From positions 11,842,001-11,906,000 of the forward strand of contig JAYKYS010000009.1 of NCBI GenBank assembly GCA_036924285.1: a stretch of DNA of 64,000 bases, given 5' to 3'. The translations under genes and the position numbers were made by a program. Shown piece by piece: positions 55,872-64,000 of this stretch. Numbering within the stretch: position 1 is the stretch's first letter; every line of letters starts with the position of its first letter. Below the pieces are notes generated by a model that did no database searches, had not been told where the DNA came from, and worked only from the letters and a program-made list of their open reading frames with translations. Origin of the DNA: Asterella californica. Its lineage: Eukaryota; Streptophyta; Marchantiopsida; Marchantiales; Aytoniaceae.

Positions 55872-57814
55872 TGTGGTGCCCACAAATTACAGGATTCACG
55901 AATTTTTGAAAATTTTGAGATTAATAACTTATTTGTATAACTGAAGAAGCGTTGTTACTTAAGATTACGGCTTCCTTAGCAGGAAGATGATCTTAAGGGC
56001 TGTTTGTAATATTAAGTTGACTTCTTCGGAAGACGATCGTCTTCCGAAGAGCGTCTTCTTGGTCGTGTCTTCGGAAGACGACGGAAGACACACATCTTCC
56101 GGAAGACGGCAACCATGGAAGCTTGACCACGTAAGGAGTAGGTGCACCTACCCAGCACCGAATCGGTTAGGTAGGTCAGGAGGGTTGAAACCCCTAAACT
56201 GCGGGGAAGATGCGTAGGAAGCGCATTAGCACAGAAACCTACCTGCTTCCCGCATCAAGAGATTGGAGAACGAGAAGATCGATTCAGGCAGCGAGTTGAT
56301 TTGAGTGAGGAAATCAGCGAGTGAAATCGAGTGAGGTTAGGATCGATTCGAAGCTAGAAGAAAGGCGAAGTTGAATTGCTGAGCGCAGAAGAGTGTCGAG
56401 CTGAAGACGGTTTTCTATGAGCTCCCGGAAGCTGACACTGGAGGGTGGCTGAGTGGAATCAAAGGTGGAATTGAGACGTAGCCAGAAGTTGACCGCGGAA
56501 GCAGCCTTGTGGGGTCGCATTGGAGCTAGAACCAGAGACAGAAGCGCGCGGAAGATCAAAGACAGCTCGGGAAGTCGACAGAAGACAGTAGAGGTTCTTC
56601 TCATGTTCTCTTCTCTTCCCCAATGCTTCTCACCTTTGTTTGGTATCCTCCGCGCTTCCCTGGTTGTTTGCAGACAGCCTGATGGATCAATCCCCCACCC
56701 CTATTTTCCTATTGTGACCTTGGGCGCGGAAGCGCTGCCCAATTTCTGTCAGACATCTCCCTGCTTCTTCCCGAGTTCAATTCGAGCTTCCCTACTCCTA
56801 GCCCTCAAATTGGAGATCCTCGCTATCAATTTCCCTACCCTACCATCCCTCTACTCCCGAAACCTTGAACAGAAGACGCTTCGGAAGATTGGAACATCTT
56901 CGGAAGACTGTCTTCGGAAGTCGACTGTGCACAATTCGTATCAAGGGTGGATTTTCTTTGCTTTTGTGATAAGAGAGGCTTGGTACAAATTCCGAGTGGC
57001 TTGGTGAGTTGTTTGTTATTTCGAGAAGTTGGAAGTCGGGAACTAGGCCTGTGCCTCCTGGTCTTCCAAGCTTCTCAAATCCACATCTTCCTAGAGAGAC
57101 TAGAAGACTGGAAGGGCTGGCAAAATGCTCGAGAAGACGTGAGGGTCCACTTCGGGTCTCTTCTGTCCGACCCAATAGCAGCCCATTCCTTCTTCTTCCC
57201 GAACTTAGGAGAGAGTCGTGAGAAGTATTGCTGGCAGAATCTGGAGAGAATGATCGAGGGTCATGTCTTCTCATATGCAGCAAGCTTCTTCTGAGTGTGT
57301 ATGAGAGGTGAGAAGTCAGAAGAACATAGTGCAAATGTTTTGAGTCTGTTGTGAGGATAGATTGCGCGTAGGAAGAAGAAGACAGGTGAGACCAGTGAAG
57401 GGAAGCCTGACTTTGGGAGGTCTTCCGATAAAGACATTGAATCGGAAGCTGTCTTGGGGGTCTTCCCAGAGGTCAATGTCACCGCAGGAGCCCGCAACCA
57501 TCTTCTGAACCTATTATGCACTCTACGTTTCGCGAATCTTGTATCTTCTGATAGGAAGTAGGATGTAATGCAAGGTGGGTTGTCTTCTTAGTAATCCATG
57601 CGAGGCCTTGCTTAGTTAGGATTGTTTAGATATAGCTCGAAAGACGAGAGCTATCTAGGAAGTACTGTTAGAATCCCGGAAGACGGAGTAGCTGTCTTCT
57701 GGAAGACTAGTTTCGTCTTCTGAGAAGTAGAAGTTAGACTGTGGGCACTTGGGAAGGACTAAGTCTTTAGCTCACAAGTAAGTGCGTGTGGCTTAGTGCA
57801 ACAGATCTTCCAGT

Positions 57815-58847
57815 ATGTCAATGCATCCTCGAGGGTTGGTGTTACCGGCAGCAGAGTTGGCTGAGGCCACACCCTTTCTCAAGGAGTTGGGTCTCGACTT
57901 CTTCATGTGGGATTGGAACCTCACCGACCAAGGACTTGTAGAGGAGGTTTGGGCAGCATTACCGCCTCGCAACCGTGTACTTGCGAAGGCAGGAGTAGCT
58001 CGAGGAAGACCATCTTCCTGGACTGAAGATTGGTGGCGCAGGGCCTTCCACAGACCAGAATCCGAGGACCGAGGGTATTGGCTCGAGAAGAAGATCTTGC
58101 CCAGGATCGTGAGTGAGTGGCATGTGCCTGGAAGCACAACTTGCCTCTTCCTGGAGGACAGACAGGGAAGGAACGGGTGGAAGATCGAATCTTACCAAGA
58201 GTCGAAGAAGCGACTTCTGGCGAAGCTGTTTCTGCATCTCTTTCCCAAGGGGGAAAGCGCAGAAGACGAGGTACCTTGGAGATCAGGACGTAGAGTTCCT
58301 ACAAGCAGTGTGGGATGAGGGAGTGTCCGTCAACTGGGGCTCATTCTTCCACATATATGTACAGGCGGAGCTAGCGTACTTGGGTACCCCGGCGGGAGGA
58401 CACTTGACACCTTTTCTTTGCTACTTGTATGTAGCCATGAGGGATCTCACGGAAGGACAGTTGGTGAAGTATGGGCCGACAGCGCAACCTGAGGCGAAGG
58501 AGGAGATCCCGGAAGAAGACGATCGAGCAGCAGCCGTAACTCCCTCTCCCATTCTGATGTCACAACTGAGGCTTGGCTCTCATCAGAAGACGCTTCTGGT
58601 CAGAGAAGACGACTCTAGTGGGTCGGAAGACGCCACGTCTCTGAGGAAGATGGGCCCTAGAAGTGTACCTAGGAAGACTACCTCCCTCATACATTCAGGA
58701 TCGGAGTCTGACTCGGAGGAAGAACTGCGGAGTACCCGACCGGAGCAGAAGATCGCTTCTGACGGTGACTGTCAGCAGTGGTGGAAGTGCAGCTTGGCTC
58801 GTCCAATGGAGCACTTAGGATCCGCGTACGGATGGTCTTATGGATAA
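57815..58847 (+). pseudogene. LTR-borne gene of D2, frameshifted and 3'-truncated
   Basis: The first frame (57815-58318) reads MSMHPRGLVLPAAELAEATP, LDFFMWDWNLTDQGLVEEVW, WTEDWWRRAFHRPESEDRGYW and WHVPGSTTCLFLEDRQGRNG. After a frame change near 58265 the other frame continues RYLGDQDVEFLQAVWDEGVS, VNWGSFFHIYVQAELAYLGT, PFLCYLYVAMRDLTEGQLVK and SHQKTLLVREDDSSGSEDA. The VNWG...PFLCYLY pattern resembles the putative plant transposon protein domain found in extra ORFs of some plant LTR elements (by memory, not by search). The coiled-coil half present in D1 is missing here. Confidence 0.5.
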
Positions 58848-59685
58848 GGGATCCTAGATGACAGAGTAGTCGGAGCAGCGAAGAGAAGAAGAAAGAAGCA
58901 TTCTTCCCACCACAAAAGACGACATCCTCAAGTAGAAGACGGTGCAACTGTACGCACGTTTGTTGTCTTCCTCCCCAAACTATTACAAGCAGAGATGGCT
59001 TGTTAGTAAGGATCTGGACTAGAAGCCTGTCGGAATCTTAATTTCTCCTTTTCATCTTGTTTTTCTCTTGTTTGGATTTTCCCTTCTTCCCCATCTTCCC
59101 TCTTCTTTCCCATCTTCCTATCTTCTTCTAGTGAGCTTCCGAGATTTCTACTGAGCTTCTGTGAAGGTGAATGTCGTTGTAGTGCTGCAGGAAGACCATT
59201 TCCGTAAGCAAAAGCATGGGAAGGCAACAGGGGGCAGAGACCCTGTGATTAATCTAACCCGTTGGAATGTGAGTGCGAGAGTAAGGTGTAACAGCCGTGC
59301 TAGTCGACTTCTGCGAAGCAGGACAATCTTCTGGAGGTACGAGAAGCCGAGTTGAACCTCCAGAAGCCGACACTTACTTCAGGAAGACGGTACTGAGAAG
59401 ATCGGAAGAAGTGACATGGAAGTAGAAAGAGCGTCTTCTCGAGCTTCGCTGTGAATAGATGTGTGATATTTTAGTTAGTAGTTGTTTGTTTAGTTTCAGA
59501 GCACCTTTTGGAGTGTCTGGAAGACGTGTGGTTTTTGTGAGAAGACGAGATTCCTAGACAAAACCCGTGTGTTTGTGTGTTTGAACAGATCTTAGAACTT
59601 AGAGCAGCGTTACTTGTGCAAATCCTCTGTGGGAACGATATCTTGTATACTAAATGGGCAAAAGGAGTAATCCTGCGACACTACA
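58848..59685 (+). other. 3' part of the D2 LTR, non-coding
   Basis: Collinear with D3 61545-62381 and, reversed, with D1 47563-48350. A C/T-rich run at 59040-59130 (CTTCTTCCCCATCTTCC) precedes the probable promoter area. No gene. Confidence 0.6.
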
Positions 59686-59690
59686 TGGAG

Positions 59691-60589
59691 CTATAAACCC
59701 TCCACGATCCTATCGATCAACTACCTCCCCGATCTCTCAACCTCCACGATCATCATTGATGAATCTGCAACATGTCGGGTCTGTCTCTCACTCAAGGGTC
59801 ACCTCTGATGGCTTTGATGGAAGCACACCATGAACTTGAAGAGAAAAATGCTAAGTTCACTCATTCATACACCCATAAACTCATCAACTAAAATTCTCCA
59901 TAAACCCATCAACTAAAATCTTTCATTCTAACGACGTCTCTCAAGTTCTCACATGCTAAATATCACACACTCTCTATATTACTCAAGTTGTCATTACGAC
60001 GATGTGAAAACAATAGGTCTTCTCTATTCCTCTATTTATACATTCTAGGTTTTTACTTTGATATCCCAGTAACTCAGTCGTAACTATTTTTATCGAGTTT
60101 TACTAAGATATTACTTAAGGTAAAAGCATTAATCACATGGACTTCTTACCTTTTCACATGAGATTATTCCTTCAAAGTCAACAACTTCTAGAAAGATTCT
60201 GAAAGATTTTCAAGGAATCTCAAATTTCCACCCCCTCTACACTAGAACCCACTAAAAAGGAGACATGTGGAATCTCTTCTTGTTTTTAATGCTCACAAAG
60301 TCCACAACTTTAATCCAACCACTAATATCAAGTCAAAAAGGAGATAAGGGATATTTTCCACCTCCTTTCTACCTTTTAGACAAGATGACAAGATAGTAGT
60401 GCTCACTCTTTAGCAAATATCTGATTTCTGTCCAAAAGTACAGCTAAGTTTAATCATAATTAATTTTAGCTAGTCATGACTAACTTGATATCTTCTTAAA
60501 GTACTTGGGTAACATTCTCCACACTTAGCTATAACTAAACACCTTACTAATAGACAAACTTCCTATGTGTAACATAGGTCGTTACATTT
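59691..60589 (-). repeat. 3' LTR of a minus-strand Gypsy element F
   Basis: Read on the minus strand, the integrase frame is followed by GTCCGGAGGTAAAA (a purine tract) and then TGTAACGACCTATGTTACAC, a typical LTR start. The LTR runs leftward through AT-rich DNA to about 59691, where it meets the D2 target site. Its far end and target duplication are not resolved. Confidence 0.55.
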
Positions 60590-60599
60590 TACCTCCGGA

Positions 60600-61314
60600 C
60601 TAAATTTTCGCTTTGTCCTCGGAGTGAAGAGAGAACTTTCGTCGATGAAACAACTTCAACTTGTCATGATTTACCCGATCGAATCTCCTTCCTCCCAGCT
60701 CCTGAAGGTCATATGTGAAGTTGCTCCACACCTTATCTACAACAAAAGGACCAAAATATCTCGGAAGAAACTTCTTCCTAGTCCTCTTGGATCTGATTGC
60801 ATCATATAACATTATCCAATCTCCGACTTGAAAAGATTTTATCTCTCTCTTGCCCAATCGTTTGGCGTAACTCTTCTTTTGATACTCCTGAGCTCGTTCC
60901 ATCTGGATCATTGCTACCGCTCGGGTCTCTTCCAACTCCATGAGTTGCTCTCTTCTTGATTTGACCACGTCTTCTCCCCTCGACCTCTTCAACTTTCGTT
61001 GAATAGTTTGAAAAGTATCCAATTCGAATTGGATCGGCAACTTGGACTCCACTCCATAAATCAGTCGAAATGGGGAGTACCCAGTAGAAGTCTTTGTTGT
61101 CGTTCGATACTCCCGTAAGATAGCATGTAGTCTCGTATCTTAAGTACGTTTCGCAGTCTCAACACCAACATCTTTGACGAGCATCATGCAAAGTATAAGA
61201 TTGGTCTTCTCCGCAAGACCATTAGCATTTGGTTTGTATGAGGTCGTTACTCGTGGCTTGATAAAAAAATGTTGTAGCATAGCAGTAGTCATGCTCCCTA
61301 CAAACTCTCCTCCT
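60600..61314 (-). pseudogene. Integrase remnant of element F
   Basis: The frame at 61052-60600 (150 aa) has LGKREIKSFQVGDWIMLYDA, RYFGPFVVDKVWSNFTYDLQ and FDRVNHDKLKLF, the GPY/F-type C-terminus. The frame at 61300-61140 upstream reads FFIKPRVTTSYKPNANGLAE and KTNLIL, the end of the DDE core around its Glu. A frame break separates them. The rest of pol is missing because D3 begins at ~61315. Confidence 0.75.
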
Positions 61315-62381
61315 AGAGGGAGTGAGCTTCCCAATGCCAATGTGACATCTTCTCGGAGAATAGATTGCTGATTTGAGTGCAGAAGCTTAATTCGTGTCTT
61401 CTGGGTGGTGGGTTCCTTGAATTTGCTCCCAATTGTGCATGAGTGTTCTTCTTGAGTGACGGTGACTGTCAGCAGTGGTGGAAGTGCAGCTTGGCTCGTC
61501 CAGTGGAGCACTTAGGATCCGCGTACGGATGGTCTTATGGATAAGAGATCCCAGATGACAGAGTAGTCGGAGCAGCGAAGAGAAGAAGAAAGAAGCCTTC
61601 TTCCCACCACAGAAGCCGACATCCTCAAGTAGAAGACGGTGCAACTGTACGCACGTTTGTTGTCTTCCTCTCCAAACTATTACAAGCAGGGATGGCTTGT
61701 TAGTCAGGATCCAGACTAGAAGCCTGTCAGAATCTTAATTTCTCCTTTTCATCTTGTTTTTCTCTTGTTTGGATTTTCCCTTCTTCCCCATCTTCCCTCT
61801 TCTTCCCCATCTTCCTACCTTCTTCTAGTGAGCTTCCGAGATTTCTACTGAGCTTCCGTGAAGGTGAATGTCGTTGTAGTGCTGCAGGAAGACCATTTCC
61901 GTAGGCAGAAGCTTGGGAAGGCAACAGGGGGCAGAGACCCTGTGATTAATCTAACCCGTTGGAATGTGAGTGCGAGAGTAAGGTGTAACAGCCGTGCTAG
62001 TCGACTTCTGCGAAGCAGAAAAGTCTTCTGGAGGTACGAGAAGCCGAGTTGAACCCCCAGAAGCCGAGACTTACTTCGGGAAGACGGTACTGAGAAGATC
62101 GGAAGAAGTGACCTGGAAGCAGGAAGAGCGTCTTCTCGAGCTTCGTTGTGAATAGATGTGTGATATTTTAGTTAGTAGTTGTTTGTTTAGTTTCAGAGCA
62201 CCTTTTGGAGTGTCTGGAAGACGCGTGGTTTTGTGAGAAGACGGGATTCCTAGACAAAACCCGTGTGTTTGTGTGTTTGAACAGATCTTAGAACTTAGAG
62301 CAGCGTTACGTGTGCAAATCCTCTATGGGAACGATATCTTGTATACTAAATGAGCAAAAGGAGTAATCCTGCGACACTACA
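61315..62381 (+). repeat. Partial 5' LTR of element D3
   Basis: Only the right ~1.07 kb of the D-type LTR is present; it ends GCGACACTACA. It matches D2 58757-59685 closely. The left part (starting TGTGGTGCC) is absent, so the LTR is truncated at its junction with F. Confidence 0.75.
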
Positions 62382-62399
62382 TATAGTGAGCACCATTTT

Positions 62400-62418
62400 T
62401 GGCGCCGCTGCCGGAGAT
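62400..62418 (+). promoter_or_regulatory. tRNA-Asp-type primer-binding site of D3
   Basis: TGGCGCCGCTGCCGGAGAT lies 18 bp after the LTR end. It differs by one base from the site in B, which links the B and D families. Confidence 0.8.
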
Positions 62419-63219
62419 TTCATCTTAGTAACTTCTGTTCTAAGCTTCCTGGATCTGTGTGCCATTAGTTAGGTTCATTTCGAACTAACTTCGATTGTAG
62501 TTGAATGTGTTGTGGGACTCTATCTTGCTAGAAGACAGGACCCGCAACCAGAAGCTGATAAGATACATCAGGGGGAACTGGAGAAGCCACTTCCCCGCTT
62601 CCAAGAGCTCCTTGGAAGACTCGATCTTGGAAGACTGCAGTGAGTACAACAGGAAGCAGGAGAAGAAGACGTTCCGAACCTGTGATCAGTTGTTCAGTCA
62701 TTCGGTCCGCCGGATCTAGTATTAGAAGAAGAGGGACATCTCTTCTCAGCACTCTGGTGGATGCCTCCAACCAGAGGAAGAAGCTGAAGACGCACGGGTA
62801 AAGATCTTGAGTGGGTACATTCACCCCAGCGAACCGCTTCTAGAGAGCAGGGGATATCCCTGAGACACCAAAGGAAAGAAGAAGAGCTCAGGAAGATCCG
62901 ATCAGTAGAGTTGGAAGAGCCTTCCATCTCGAGCATAATCTTTGGAGAAGACAGAAGCCAACCGGGTGATCACGTGTATAAAGTAGATTTTGGTACTGGT
63001 TACTCGGAAGACGTCTTCCCAAGTGTGGAAGAAGCTTCTCAAGGAGAAGGAAGATTGGAGGAGATCGATCCAAACGTCTCAGAAGGCGACAACGACAGTA
63101 GCTGTGACTCAGAAGACGACCTTCGTGATTCAGACAGGCTTGGACCTTCGAGAAGACCATCTCCACCACCTGGACCTGATGGAGGAAGAAGTTGACAGCC
63201 GCATCAGCCGGCAGTCGAC
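62419..63219 (+). other. D3 leader region
   Basis: GA-rich. A 94-aa acidic frame at 62911-63195 (EDVFPSVEEASQGEGRLEEI, then SEGDNDSSCDSEDDL) ends just before the gag ATG and may be the former Gag N-terminus. No other domain is visible. Confidence 0.5.
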
Positions 63220-64000
63220 ATGGCTTCTCACACTCGGCAGAAGTACCATCCGTACGACGATGATGCTGACGCGAACGACTTCATCACGATGTTCAAGACC
63301 ATCTCTCGATCCAACAAAGAAGACTCAGACGCCGATAGACTTCGTGTATTTCCCAGTTTGATCGTAGGGAAGGGAAGGAAATGGATGAGTAAAATGTTGG
63401 ATGATGGGTTAGTAATGGCCGCTTGGGCTACTCTAAAGGCAGCTTTTCTGAAGAGGTTCAGAGGAGTGGGCTATGATCGGATGACCCTCATAGAACTTCA
63501 GAGACTCGAACGGAAGAAGAAAGAGACACTGCGGGATTACACCGAGAGGTTTGAAGACCTCTTGGATCACATCCCTCAGAACCAAGGAAGACCCGGTTAT
63601 TGTGCCCATCAAGCCGTGGACTAATACTTGGGAGGATTGTCTTAGGATATGGAGTTGTACTGCAGAAGAGGAGGAGATGATGATTTAGTAGAAGTACAGA
63701 AGCATGCCGAGCAGTATGAAATCTCGAGTATCACTCGGAATATGACGAAAGACAAAGGGAAGACCTCGAAGAAGTCCAAGAAGTCGAAGAAGTCTTCTAG
63801 GAAGACCAAGAGGAAGTCCAAGTCCACTGAAACTGATAACGTGATTCGGAAGCATCCTCTACTACTGAAGAGTCTACTGTCGAAAGTTGAGAATCTAAAT
63901 CTGAACAAGAGAAGAAGACACGGAAGAAGAAAAAGGAGAAGACACGAGCAAGGGAGGAAGTTGTGCAGAAGATTCCTCAAACTCAGATCATTCAGTCTGC
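63220..64000 (+). pseudogene. D3 gag, interrupted by stops, running off the window
   Basis: The frame 63220-63624 begins MASHTRQKYHP and contains the retrotransposon Gag core: DADANDFITMFKTISRSNKE, FLKRFRGVGYDRMTLIELQR and LRDYTERFEDLLDHI. A stop at 63622 and another ~20 bp on interrupt it, but the same frame continues with YLGGLS and, further on, Lys/Arg/Ser-rich sequence (KKSKKSKKSSRKTKRKSKS). It is homologous to the Gag half of the B chimera. Downstream pol, if any, lies outside the window. Confidence 0.65.

Larger units (their letters stand above)
55872..59685 (+). mobile_element. Element D2: large solo LTR (3.8 kb), TSD TGGAG
   Basis: Starts TGTGGTGCC and ends GCGACACTACA; TGGAG occurs at 55867-55871 and 59686-59690. 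The right end is collinear with the D3 LTR, which is followed by a primer-binding site. D2 is therefore a single LTR left after recombination between two LTRs. It is dense in GAAGAC/GTCTTC, especially 56030-56110, and contains a decayed gene at 57815-58847. Confidence 0.82.

Overview
The window reads as nuclear DNA of a land plant: GT-AG introns, a plant-type receptor-like kinase, a MuDR-type transposase and Ty3/Gypsy LTR retrotransposons, two of them primed by tRNA-Asp. The intron-poor kinase and the style of the Gypsy proteins suggest a bryophyte such as a liverwort, but nothing here proves a species. Most of the sequence is transposable element (TE); only about 13-22 kb looks like ordinary host DNA.

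Layout. (1) 1-549: AT-rich flank. (2) 559-11688: a complete 11.1 kb Mutator-like element (MULE) with ~245-bp terminal inverted repeats (TIRs) and a perfect 9-bp target duplication. It carries an intact two-exon transposase (minus strand), an ORF resembling the C-terminal DNA-binding domain of replication protein A (plus strand, convergent with the transposase), an apparently intact seven-exon FCP1/NIF-type phosphatase-like gene (minus strand), and two large arrays of palindromic GCGATACA...TGTATCGC repeats. One array fills intron 1 of the phosphatase gene; the other fills the gap between the two convergent accessory genes. This is the most unusual object in the window. (3) 11698-22284: mostly non-coding, with a frameshifted fragment that looks like the C-terminus of a non-LTR retroelement (13307-14259), a possible small secreted-protein ORF, and an intronless receptor-like pseudokinase gene (16320-17762).

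(4) About 22.3-59.7 kb is a nest of LTR elements that can be peeled apart by target duplications. The oldest, E (a decayed Gypsy copy), is split by A (26482-~55200). The 3' LTR of A is split by B (30402-46629, TSD TCTTA) and again by D1 (47563-54289, TSD AAGCT). The 5' LTR of B is split by C (30640-40747), a young element with near-identical 2.03-kb LTRs, intact gag-pro and pol frames, and an apparent -1 ribosomal frameshift site. D2 (55872-59685, TSD TGGAG) sits in the pol remnant of E. (5) 59.7-61.3 kb is the 3' end of a minus-strand Gypsy element, F, cut by D3, whose partial LTR, primer-binding site and gag run to the window edge.

How it fits together. C is the only retroelement with a full protein set. 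A and B have lost pol and depend on helpers. D1 and D2 behave as giant solo LTRs that contain remnants of an LTR-borne gene. Three unrelated element families (the MULE, B and D) are each saturated with their own short motif, which may be binding sites for element-encoded or host proteins.
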